Part shown: positions 32,107-44,300 of the stretch, one piece after another
How the letters are laid out: each line of letters begins with the position of its first letter
Position numbering within the stretch: position 1 is the first letter of the stretch
Origin: Xanthostigma xanthostigma
Taxonomy: Eukaryota > Arthropoda > Insecta > Raphidioptera > Raphidiidae
Assembly (NCBI GenBank): GCA_963575645.1
Contig: OY754464.1
Coordinates: forward strand, 33,371,501 to 33,435,500
Reading direction: 5' to 3'
Length of the DNA: 64,000 bases
Program-made: the position numbers and the translations under genes
The notes under the pieces: generated by a model
Databases searched by the model: none
What the model saw: only the letters and a program-made list of their open reading frames with translations
Told to the model about the DNA's origin: nothing

Positions 32107-35100
32107 TTTAATACAACAAAAACACTGTGCTGCTTAGTCTAAGGTGCTGCTTGTTCCTATTTTTAAAGGAATTATCACGAATAGAAATAGGACGGAATTA
32201 CCGCTATTGATGGTAGTTGAGGTGTGTTTTGGAAAGTGCTAACAAGTTGGTCGTGAAGATTTCAATGCTTAGTTAAATTTTAAAATTGAGATTTTATAAA
32301 AAAGTAAAATATCGACACTTTTTTAAATTCGAATAAAGTAAGGAAAAAAGACTTGCACAAATCGAATATCTCCTAAAACTGTTTTGTTTTAAAATAAATG
32401 CTGGGAGACGTAGAATTTTATTTTTATTTCCCATTTTTAAACAGTGATTCACTACCTACCGCTGGGCTTTCAAAATAATTAAGTATCTTCAGTGATACGG
32501 GTTTTTAGTAATTATCCTTGTTTTCACAATTTGAGAAACTGTAGGTATACTATTTAGTACAGGATCCGAAGTAAGATCGCCCTTCATCTGCTTACCTGAT
32601 AAAAAGTTCAAGTCTGTGTTTTATTTATTTTTAGTAAGAACTTTATTTAGTTCTTACAGTATTTTTTTATCAAACAATATAATGTAAACAAATATACATT
32701 GCGAATGGGTTGTCTCATGAAATATGTCAAATGTCAATGGCTATCCTTAACTAAAAATACTGTCATCAATTTTTTTAAAAACATTTCACTCACTTGCCAC
32801 CAAACAAATTCAATATCAACCGAAAGTACTTAGGTATACTTATTGCCAAAATTAGGTTGCCTACCTTTTTCTGTTCTGATATTAGTAATTTGCACGCGGG
32901 CGGCACATTCAAGGGGCGGCAAATGGCCTATAGTTGTGTTATGTTTTTTGTACTGTATAGAAAAAATATATAACTGATATTATATCAATTTTATTTGCAT
33001 ACTCAAGCCTGCGTGAAAACTCTTACGAGTAGTTATTTATTTTTTAATGAAATTCGAAATCGAAATATTTCGCGCGCAGTTTTCGATTCGATAGTTAGTT
33101 CACATCAGCGCGTATAGACAGGGCGCCCCTATTGGGAGACTCCCGCGTATGTTTATATCTTGAATTTTCCTGTCGATTCCTGCAAGAGTGCGAGTGAAGT
33201 AAAGTATTTTTCAATCAACAAATACTTTTTCCTAATTGATAAACTAATGATTATTTTGACTTAAAGAATTCTCTCAGCTCAGCGGTGAAACTAAATTTTT
33301 CTCATTCATAAGTACGACAGGAGAAGAACGCAGTGAAAAATCGCACGGAGTAAACTGTTTTTGTAGAGAACAGTTTACTCCGCGGAGTGATTTTTTTAAC
33401 GTGAGAGAATTTTTGAAGTTCACTCTGTACGGAGTGAATTTTCAAAATTCACTGTTTAATGTGTTTCATTTTAATTGAATATATTCAAATTTATATAATC
33501 AAATTTAGCTCCATGTTTCAATGATTGTGTTTCGTTTTTGTGCTCGACTTTTTTAAAATCATTTTTGCTTAAAAATTATTTCATCCTGCTTTTGTCCTGA
33601 TTAAAAATTTGACTCGTTTTTACTTTTAGCCTATCATTTGTAAAGTATCTTTCACTGTTACATTTTTCACATTTTTATTTGTTTTCAAAAATTAATTATC
33701 TTATTAGTATTTTTACCTGTCCAAATCTTTTTGTAATGACGATGTGAAGTGAAGCATTGTTGCATTTAAGGAAAGTAATAAAAGAGAAAAAACCTTCGGG
33801 TGCACAATTTCGGCAACAAAATTAGGCAAGAAGAAAAAAACAAAATGTCTGATTCTATGAAGAAGTATTTGCACTTACAGTATCTATTAGTTATTTTGGA
33901 TTTTTAACGTTTTTCAATTTGACATATCGTCTAGTCATGAGTTTATCCCCAATAAGGGGCGTCAATTATGAATCCGCACGCGGGCGGCGTGAGGCCTTAC
34001 GAGGGCCCTGCATCTGCTTTCTCATTATATAAAAATAAAGTCTATGAAAAATACAGATAATATTAATTTTATGGCGAATACGGGGGTAGTATAGGCTGTG
34101 TGTACTAGCGCCGCTAGTGGGTAATAGAGAATTATTGAACTCACTTTTTATCATGTTTCTATGGTGATAAGCTTATACTTTTATTCTATACCGAGCATAG
34201 GAATAAAATCGCAACCGAACCATTAGGGTGCAAACATATATTTTTGTCTTTTATTATAAATAATGTGTTTACACTGACAGCGGAACGTCAAATTATGGCA
34301 CCAAATTGGCGCCATAATTAAGTAAGTAAATAATTAAGTAAAATAAAGACAATTGGCGCCGCCAAGTTTGCTCAAAAGTTAAATCCTAATTTACTAAAAT
34401 TTAAGTGAAAATTAGGTATTTTATAGAACATAACATGTATTTCCGACACAGTGGTATTAATCATCTGACGGGTAAATGTATAAACTCAGAAACACCCGTT
34501 TTATCATAATGTCTCGCCATAAATCATAATAGCTCCCATTATTACTGTATACAGAGTACTATATAAATACGCAAAAGGATATCCTTTCAGGGGGTGACCT
34601 GAACATAATTAATTAAAGTTATGAAATAAATTTTATAGAAACCATAAACAAAACAAGTAAACAATGAGGGGATTAATTAAAGTGGCCGGTACTGTCTCAC
34701 TTAAAAGTTGCAAACTCCAGACGTGGTCGGATCTGATTCATTTATCAAGGTAGTCGGATAACAGTGACCCGACAGAGAGTCCAATGAAAAGTTAATCTAT
34801 TTTTACAAGCTTTTATTTAGTTTCACCTGTTCCAGTGTCTGTCTGTCTGAAATCAAATCTTGCAAGTTAAATTTGCCCTACTTCCGGTTTCCGATTAAGG
34901 TGAAATTTTGCATACGTATGGTGTTCCGATGACAATACAATATAATAATAAGTAACTGACCGGTCCGGCTTTCACCCGGTTGCAAATAGCGAGTTTAAAT
35001 AAAGCACATGACACATCAAAAACTTAAAAATAAATAAACGATTTTTTTTAATAACCTTCTATAAGTTGTTAATAAGAAGGAACTAAAAAGCTGAAAATAA

Positions 35101-36605
35101 TTTTATTCCGAGTACCTAGAAATAAGCCGTTTTCAAATAAAATAGCGTGTTACATTTTAATAGCAAGAGAGAAGAAAAAGAGGGTGTAACAAGCTTTTAT
35201 TTGATTTGAAACTCTGATATAAAAATACTTTAGATTTGTTGTCTATTTTAATTGTAATTAATTTTGATTGAATTTCGTAATTCAAATAGTCATAAAAATG
35301 TTTCGTATTTGTTTTCACACTTTCGTTCAATAAAAATGTATCAAACATAATATTTTTTGATTGTTTGTTACAATTATTTATTTCTCCATTCAATTTAGCA
35401 TATTTTCGAGGCCTTGAATGTTAGGGGGCCCCTAATATCTTGGGGCCCTTGGGCCCGGTCGGCCCTCACTAAAAGACGACCCTGGACAACTCCTACACAA
35501 AATGGTTGAATAATATAATATATATTACGGTGCTATTCTGTATGGTCGATGTAAGAATAATTTTATAGGTAGTGCTGTTAAATTTTTGTACTTTCTGACA
35601 CTTTAATTAACATCACATAAGATAGAGTGAGACAGATTACAGAATAGGGCCATTAATATATGTTACTGCAGCTGTTATCCAATGTTAACTGATACATATG
35701 ACACGCCGTTTTGCCTAAAAATGAAATTAATTTTTTACTTGAAATCAAATTCGAAAATAATTAAAGTTGTGCGTGCTTATAATAAATTTTAATACTGTTG
35801 CGTGCCCTGATGGGACGCCTATGGAATTCGGTAGAAACTACTAGAATCAACAACAATGGAAACAGGTAAAGAACACCCGACCTTGGAGACACACATACAT
35901 GTAAAGGAAAGGAACTCGGTGCGTAAAGCAGATACCTAGCAATTTCTTAGAATCGCTTGGAGAGAACAATAGATGTACCTAATTCATAATTACTCAACTA
36001 GAGAGAGGCTACAAATCAGAACACCTAAACATAATTTATTACTTTTTGAACAAGGACCTGCATATTTGGGGCACAAATTGGCTAACGATATTAAGCAATC
36101 AAAAACACAAATAAGTGCTATTATAGCGATAGTGAATTTTTAAATGATGAATTTTGATTTATGTGTGTACCTACATTGTATTTGTTGACTTTTCAAAATG
36201 TATTTTGCATACATCGTTTGAAATAAAATAATTTTTTTTATTATTTATTTATTCTGTCGGAGTCAGATTTTTTAACCGGTTAGGAACTGAGTTACCCAAC
36301 TCTAGGTTGAGATAACGGTGACCAAATCAAATTAAATACAACGTCGTTGATTGGATTTTAATTTGTCGTTATTTCATACACGTAGATATAAGTGTTTAAC
36401 CAGTTATAAATTTGAACAAACACGGGTGACAATACTCAACGTTTGGAGTAAAATTGTGCGCTCTCGGGCTCGTATCGGGTGAATGATGTCATGGTTGCCA
36501 TAGTAACGGACGTTGCAAGTGAACGTTTTACAATCGTCGCACACGATTTTTCATTGTTGTGTTACATAACAATGAAAAATCTATACACAACTTGTGTATA
36601 GTAGA
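32107..36605. other. Intergenic region between zinc-finger gene and palindrome
   Basis: No exon recognised. Contains a hairpin near 33335-33400 (GGAGTAAACTG...CAGTTTACTCC), a non-LTR-like fragment near 34850-34990, and near 35805-35850 a TGTTGCGTGCCC...ACGCCTATGGAATT stretch that resembles the start of the LTR at 55245, so probably an LTR fragment. Confidence 0.45.
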
Positions 36606-37944
36606 AGAGCCGAACCTAAGTCGACCTTCACCGAGCTGATAACAGAATGAAACATATTTTATAATGAATTTAGTATATTAGAAAATGTATTAAAAATGGG
36701 TTGCCTAAAAAAATCCTGGACAGACTATTTTTAATTATTTTTTAAAAAATGATTTTTTATTAAATGTTGCAACATCAAGATAACAAGAAAATTTTGTCCT
36801 GACTTGAAGTATAAAACGTATAGAATGTGCAGCCGTTGGGTTGTCTATCATTTACCTGGACGAACTCTGGGTTGTCGGGTATAAACAGGTATGTCGATGC
36901 ACGTTACTTTCACTGGATTAATAATAGAAAAAAATTTATATCATCATAAGCGCTGTTTTATTGCGAACACGTTGATATAGGGTTGTCTGCGAAAAATTCG
37001 GTCCTACTAGGGGTTGGCGAATTTTAAAGATTTTAATTTTGACGCGCGTGGAAGTGTGTGACAGAGAGATCCGAGGTAAGTATACTGTGTAATAATAAAG
37101 GAAACTAATTTTAATTTGTGCACAAAGGGGGTACCTATCGACTAGCGAGAACAGAATTTTAATATGTTGCTTGAGTGAGGAGCTATCCTCCGCCCCCAGA
37201 CCGATGGGACACCCTGTATATATATTTATTTATTTATTTAATTGATGTTATACTGTTTTATATTTTAGTATTATATTAAATATATTTGAATATTATGTAA
37301 TTAATTATTTTCTTTTGCAACTCAAATGTCAGTTGCTCCAAAATAACGCGGACTGTTTACTTATGTGGAGGGTAGTAGAAGTAGGTACATACGCACTTTC
37401 TAATATTCAGGGTCCCATCACAAGCGACTGCGATGTTGGGTCCTTTATTATTACACAGTATACTTACCTCGGATCTCTCTGTCACACACTTCCACGCGCG
37501 TCAAAATTAAAATCTTTAAAATTCGCCAACCCCTAGTAGGACCGAATTTTTCGCAGACAACCCTATATCAACGTGTTCGCAATAAAACAGCGCTTATGAT
37601 GATATAAATTTTTTCTATTATCAATCCAGTGAAAGTAACGTGCATCGACATAGGTACCTGTTTATACTCGACAACCCAGAGTTCGCCCAGGTAAATAATA
37701 GACAACCCAACGGCTGCACATTCTATACGTTTTATACTTCAAGTCAGAACAAAATTTTCTTGTTATCTTGATGTTGCAACATTTAATAAAAAATCATTTT
37801 TTAAAAAATAATTAAAAATAGTCTGTCCAGGATTTTTTTAGGCAACCCATTTTTAGTACATTTTCTAATATAGATACTAAATTCATGATAAAATATGTTT
37901 CATTCTGTTATCAGCTCGGTGAAGGTCGATATAGGTTCAGCTCT
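36606..37944. repeat. 1.34-kb palindrome with ~490-bp arms
   Basis: Left arm 36606-37101 and right arm 37441-37944 are reverse complements with only scattered differences; for example TTGATGTTGCAACATTTAAT, GTATAAACAGGT and ACGCGCGTGGAAGTGTGTGA recur inverted. The spacer of about 340 bp (37102-37440) is not palindromic and contains a GGGACACCCTG transposon-type end plus a (TTTA)n run. No coding sequence was recognised. It is a foldback-type element or an inverted duplication, lying just downstream of Kal1. Confidence 0.85.
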
Positions 37945-38045
37945 TAGACTAGTATGTCACTTAAAATTACATTTGGTTGCGCGTTATAGCCTATAGGTAC
38001 ATTGAATTTATTGCAACTATATTAGAATTAGATTTAAATAGAAAA

Positions 38046-38065
38046 TTTATTTTTATATATTTATT
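38046..38065 (-). terminator. Kal1: Kal1 candidate polyadenylation signals
   Basis: On the minus strand two AATAAA hexamers (complements of 38060-38065 and 38046-38051) occur about 90-105 bases after the Kal1 stop codon, the first polyadenylation signals met by the transcript. Confidence 0.55.
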
Positions 38066-38153
38066 AGATGTATATAAAAATTGTTTTAATGGGAACTGCT
38101 ATGTACAGATCTCTTAAGAATTTCATCTAGTATAAAATTATGCTTTATAAAAA

Positions 38154-38318
38154 TTAAGAACACCGTGGTGTGTTTCTTCTCGACGAGTCTGCAACTGATT
38201 CACACGTCGGCGTTGTGAATGAAATGTACACTTCTTGATATGGATTAGATCCGATCGCTCCAACACTCACTCGATATCGACAATCGAACTGAAGATCGTA
38301 CAGATCAAAACGAGTTGC
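38154..38318 (-). CDS. Kal1: Kal1 last exon (FnIII domain C, C-terminus)
   Basis: Acceptor TTTTACGCAG, phase 0. It encodes RFDLYDLQFDCRYRVSVGAI and then FTTPTCESVADSSRRNTPRCS followed by TAA at 38154-38156. The sequence matches the F-G strands and the C-terminal region of the third anosmin FnIII domain. Confidence 0.9.
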   Translation of the reverse strand, partial: ATRFDLYDLQFDCRYRVSVGAIGSNPYQEVYISFTTPTCESVADSSRRNTPRCS

Positions 38319-41300
38319 CTGCGTAAAATGTAAGTTATTATCATTGGCTAAGATTTTATCACAAATGAGTACAAGGTAGTGAAATCATTTGCCAAATTGG
38401 TACAAGCGAAACAATATTATTTTTATAGACATACCGTATTATTCCAAGCGGCGGACGGAAAAAATGGTTTTATAAAGAACAAAACTTTTAGAAAATATAG
38501 TACTTATGTGTACTAACTTCAATCACTTGCCTAGGCAAGCCTGCAAGGATCTGATATAGCAGGGAAACACATCGCCGTTTTTACATGACAAAGCAAGCAA
38601 ACTGAGTTGCCATTATGTTTGATCATTATTTAAGACGGCAACTATGTATATTCCTAAAAAGCTCTAATACCGATCACCAAATTCATAAAAATGAAAAGCT
38701 CAAACTCCATGGAAATAGTAACTACATCACAAGGAATACCAAAAGTGGTGTTTCGCCGCTCACGGATTAGGTTCTTGCATGGTTCACCTAGGCAAGTTAT
38801 TGTAATAAGTAGTCTTTTCATTACAAAACTGGAACCATTTTTTACAGTCGCCGCTCCCACCATATGAAGGTTAGGTATATAGTTTAGTTCGTATTGCCTG
38901 ATACATTGATGTGAAAAAAAAAATGGACCGATCGGGATCACACATTAATTTAATTTATTTGTTTGTGCTCAAATTATTTCTTGTGCGAGGTCAGTGAACA
39001 TTTATCAATACATTGGATAGTGGACTCTACAATGAGTGAGGATTCTATCCCGGGGTTCGGAAATAGAAGGGGCCTACTGTAGTGAGCCGGCCAATTAACA
39101 GATGGGCAGAAAACATAAATCGAAGGGATAGGTAGGAGGGCCTGCTAAAGATCCCGGCCTATAAAAAAAATGCAAAAGAAATGTGGCGTAAAACTATCTT
39201 TACTGACCTTATATGTTAAAAAGATATTTTGTCTATTGGAATGCTAATATCAAAAATTTAAATACTGATCTTGATAACTGGTGTGTAGAAACATACCGAA
39301 GTGGTGGCAGCTTGCTGAAGTCTGGTGGCACTCCCATCAATTTGTTTTGTCAACCCCTTACATGTCCCCGTCCACCAGGTGACTGTGTAATGTCCACGAA
39401 TTGTCGACTTCCACACTATTCTCGCCATCAATCGCTTCCTTGACCAGAATATTCGCTGCAAATGCAAATCCTCCACTTTACTGGATTTACGGCCTTTCAT
39501 GAATGGTTCATTTTCTACTGATCTTGTTGATGACTCCGAAACTGTCATTAGAAATACGTTTCGGTATAAATAATGACTATAATAACGTAAAAGAATTTAC
39601 TGATTAGTCAACAATACAGTAGTGGGGTGTTTATTGTTCAAAAACGTATAATCCGCATAATAGCTGCTATATCCAACGAGGTTTAGATACGAAGTATAAA
39701 AGTATCACTGATAGGAAAGAGAAGGCGATAAACACGGTACAATGTACATACGAGTATATTATGTAAATCTCTTTCCGGCGTTTACTTTTGGCTCTTTATC
39801 ATCGACGCGACGGGACGTTAAAAAAACTCAAACAACACGTTTTTATGAACTAAAAAATGCAATATAATTTGGCAACAAAATTAGCTTTAATAAAAAAAGC
39901 GTGGGGTGTCTGATATCAGCAGTCATACATTTTTCGCTTCTAGCTATTTGTAAAAGTAAAGCCATTATGAAAATTTAAGTAGAGAAGTGAGTTGTGCGCG
40001 CGCCTGCGAAGGTTTCTGACCCAAAAAAATTAAAGTGTATATGCACATTTTTTTATGTGGCATTGTAATACGGTGGAGCCAAAAGCTTGACTACTGCTGT
40101 CGCTGCAAATGGCGCGTAGTCTTGTGAAGCAAGACTGTAATATGGTGGAGCCGAAAGCTCCACTACTGTTATCGCTACCGTGTTCCATCTCAGTCGCGTG
40201 CTATTAATTTATATAAATTAGTTATATAAATTATAAGACTAAAAGGAAACAACCTTTTAAAGCTAGAACATATAGACGGACGAATAGACAGCATGAGCTT
40301 AGTAATACGAAACCCTAATGAACAGATAGACAAGAAAACTAGTTAATATTGAATTGTCATCCAGTTCTCAGCTATGTTGAAAGTTTCAAGTCTATCCGGG
40401 AAGTTGGTTTAAAATCAATTGCAAAATTGGTACCGAACAGACAGACAGACAATCTTGGACATTTTAAACAAAAATTATAACAACTCACTATCTGTGTCAT
40501 TTGTGGTATTCAAAACAATCGCAGCTTTTTCTCCTTTGAGGCGATCTCGTCCAAACTGAGACAGCGCTTGCACTTGTAAAAAATATTGTGAGTTTAGTTG
40601 TAAATTCTGCAGCAAAAACCATGTTTGATCCTAGAACAAATAAAATTTTTAAAAAGATGCAAATACTAAAAATTAGTGGAAATGAATTTTCCTTCCGGCA
40701 ACATAGGGAAAATTTTAAATAAACACAACATAAAAATTACAATTGTTCTGAAAAAATTTCAAGTAGTTGTGTTGAATAAAACTAAAATCCATAAGTATTG
40801 AAAATTGTTAATTATTAGCTATTAAAAAAAATTGACATTTTAAATCTAAAAATGATTTTTTATAGTGACAAATTGGACCCTGTATAATGAACAAACAGAA
40901 AAAAGTAACAGATTAATGATGAAACGGAGGAATGTGCAATAAATTACATTTTGGTAATATATAGAAATTATTAGTGTCGTGTTTTTAATTTTAAATTTTG
41001 ATTTCAAGTTGTCGCATACTGATATTCACCTTGTATACCTATTTATTTTTTTTATTTTTATTGATTATAGAGCCGCGAAGATCTTTCAAATTGGAGACGA
41101 AATGTTGGCAATAAAAATAAATATATTGTACGGACTGAAGGTACCATTTTTTTCCGTTATCATATCATCTTTAAATCACATAAGAGACACGACTACAATA
41201 TTATAACTTACTGAATTAAAAAAATGCTATTTATGTTTACCTTAGTGTGAAATTATTATTTTTTCGTTCTGTACCTCAGTATGAGTATCGACATAATATA

Positions 41301-44300
41301 TTGCATACGCTTCAGAGCTAGGGTTATCAGAATGAAAAAATAGTTTTTCGAGGAAAAATTCTGATTTCCAAGAAAATTCTCTTTCATTTATCGAACGATA
41401 GTTTAAAAGATGAGTTTAAATCAACATATAATTTTGCAGGGAATCGTAAGCTCTGTAAAATAATTGTTAACCGTTGTAATTCTATTGATAAATAATGACA
41501 AATAATTTGACTGAGGTCAATATATAGTTGCTTATCGCTGCTATATAAACTATTTTTATTTAAGCAAAATTGAATTCAAATTTTGTTAGAATCCAATTGT
41601 CTCCGTTTCTAATCGTCAATTAATTTATATATTATTGGTATAACCACGACCAAAGAATTAAGGGCTCTTTATGTTGGCATGTCTAAAAATACGTACCCGG
41701 TGTGTATTTATCTATACTAATATATAAAGCTGAAGAGTTTGTTTGTTTGGTTGAACGCGCTAATCTCAGGAACTAGGTACTAGTTCAAATTTAAAAAAAA
41801 ATTTTTTGTTGGATAGCCCATTTATTGAGGACGGCTATAGGTTATATAATATCACGCTACAACCAATAGGAGCGGAGCATCAATTAAAAATGTTGCAAAA
41901 TGTATCTCAAAAATAAGCTTCTATTCAGATGAAATGCCCTGATTAAATGTACCAATATTAGCGTTGTAGGTTTAAAAGCCCGGCCGGCTTAGTCGGTAGC
42001 GCATGCGTCTGTTAATATTAGGGTCGTGGGTTCGAGCCCCACGTAGGGCAAAAATATTTTTATTTTTTTTTTATTTTCTACATTACTTTATTCTAAGGCC
42101 TAGTTTATATGAGAGGCGTTCAACGCGCGTTGGGCCAACGTGCGTTGAACGCCTCTCATATAAACTAGGCCTAAGGCTCACATTTAAATTTATTTTAATT
42201 TTATTTACGACTAATAAAAATTAAATAAATCTAATTAATAGCTCATTTGAAAACTGTTATAACTATAGGTACCTATATAAAAAATATTTTCCTGCAGAGT
42301 TTTTAATTAAATATTTATTATATTTTATTAATTACAGTAATTATTGATTAAAAGGAATTTATTGCTTCAAAAAACTATAAATACTGCTTTTTATCGACAA
42401 AAACTATCGAACGGTAACTCCGATCATTATGAAATTTTGACACAACATTGATCTCGGTAAACTAAGATAAATGTGCGTGCTCATATCCCTCCCTTCCCCA
42501 TTCGTTCTTTTACACCCGGGTGAAACCGGGCGGGACCGCTAGTTATTTTATAAAAACCTTTAGGATTTATGTACATGGTTTCAATTTGATCAATAGTTTC
42601 AGAACGTTAGAATTTCACATGTAGCTCTAATAATACGTAAGCATTACCTGCATAACTGACAACAATAGAATATTCCTGGAACAAAGTATATAAAAAAGGA
42701 ACATATCTCAGGACGAAAATAAACAACATTATGAACGTGAAATCTATCATTGTTATCCTGTTATTTGTCACGATTCATGAATGAGCCATTATAAAAATTA
42801 ACACCCAATATCATAATGGACATCTTTTGTTTCGCGACAGTATAAAATACTGAAACATTTCACTTTTCTTTCAGTATCCATTAAAAGATCAACCGGGATA
42901 CACACAATTCGATAGAGATGGTTTGTTTTAACATTTTAAAGAATGTAAGTACATAATAATCATTTTTATTTACATTATTTTATTTTTTAAACCGCATTGA
43001 TTTTAAATTTTTCTCAGTACTATAGATGTCCGTCCGTCTTCGCACGGGTGTACTCGATTCGCTCGAATTTAAACATAATTAATAAATATATTATTACCTC
43101 GTTCGTCTGAATTCATATTTAATTAATATATATACATTATTCATTCGCTTAGCTCGCTCGCTTGACATTCTAAATAATTAATACATTACCCACTTGGTTC
43201 GCTTGTTCGCTCGAATTTATAATCAACTCACTGTGACTTATTATTATTATTGGGAATAATATATTTCACAACGCTTTTGACACTTTGATTTTAATTCATC
43301 TTGAAATCAATCTCATATGCACCCGGGCAAAACCGGGCCGAGCAGCTAGTATAATTCAGACTTTCCTCAAGAAATAAGCTATCGAATAGTGAAAATCGCT
43401 TTCAACTCTGTTCAGTACAGGGAACACAATCCAATTTTCTCCTGGGCGAAGTAGGATCGGACAGTTGTTGGAATAAAATGTAGTCTATATTATGTTAACG
43501 GAGAGTCTTAGGAACATATTGGTGGCAGTTTCATCAAAATACGTTCTGTAGTACCTATTTGAAATTAGCCCATACAAACCACACGAACGTTCCGATATAG
43601 AAAAAAACCGTATTTCTTAATGCGTATTCTGTCAGTAGTAGATTTTCCCAAACAAATTTACAGTTTTAAGGGTTCCGTAGCCAAATGGCAAAACAGAACT
43701 ATATTTCGTCATGTCCGTCTGTTTGTTCGTATGTCACAGTCTTGTAACTCTGCCATCTTTCCATCGATTCGGATGAAATTTTTTATTTGTAATATCGGAA
43801 ACAAACAAAAAACTTGAAATAAGACATGTTTATTTTAATTTTATTATAATTTTCTTTCTAGATATGCATTTTCATTAAATTGTTATTAACAATTTTCTAA
43901 TTAATGATTGTATTAAATTGTCTCATTCCGTCTTTGTGTTCCATTTGATCATCGTTTCAGCAATCTTATGGCGAAGGGGAGGGGAGGTGGTCAATGAGTA
44001 GGATAAAGCGGATTGAAGTAATATTGCAATATTTGGCTTTATTGGACTAACATAAAAAATAATACCAAAAATGTATTGGAACGTTTCCAAGAAGGAAATG
44101 GTAGAGGGAAGTCAGGTCGCATTAATTTAATATTTTAAAATCATTTTATAAAGACATAATATCACTAGCTCTTGCCAGCGACTTCACTCGACTGAAATTC
44201 GAATTTTCGATATTGCATGACCCTCCTCGCTATTTAAAATTTTGAGTTGATGATATCGTTGGCGCCAACTTTTAATTTCAAAACAAAATCTTCAAAAATG

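Larger units (their letters stand above)
41711..42542 (+). mobile_element. Complete non-autonomous Helitron with tRNA-derived module
   Basis: Starts TCTATACTAATATATAAAGC after an A and ends ...GGGCGGGACCGCTAG before a T, with a short GC hairpin (CCCGG/CCGGG) just before the CTAG end: the hallmarks of Helitrons. A 73-nt tRNA-Lys-like segment sits at 41978-42050 and a 75-bp hairpin MITE at 42097-42171. No Rep/helicase is encoded. A second copy on the minus strand is at 56192-56933. Confidence 0.88.

Noticed and set aside
38654-38941. 95-codon minus-strand open frame in the last Kal1 intron
   Set aside because: Open but without FnIII features, splice sites in phase or recognised motifs; the flanking Kal1 exons join perfectly without it.
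41978-42050. Functional tRNA gene
   Set aside because: Right length and T arm, but the anticodon stem does not pair and it sits inside a Helitron family.
42731-42785. ATG followed by a hydrophobic stretch (MNVKSIIVILLF) considered as the ligand's signal peptide, with TATATAAAA upstream
   Set aside because: It runs into a stop and only a poor GTCACG donor would keep phase; the exon at 42918-42944 has a consensus donor and better promoter.
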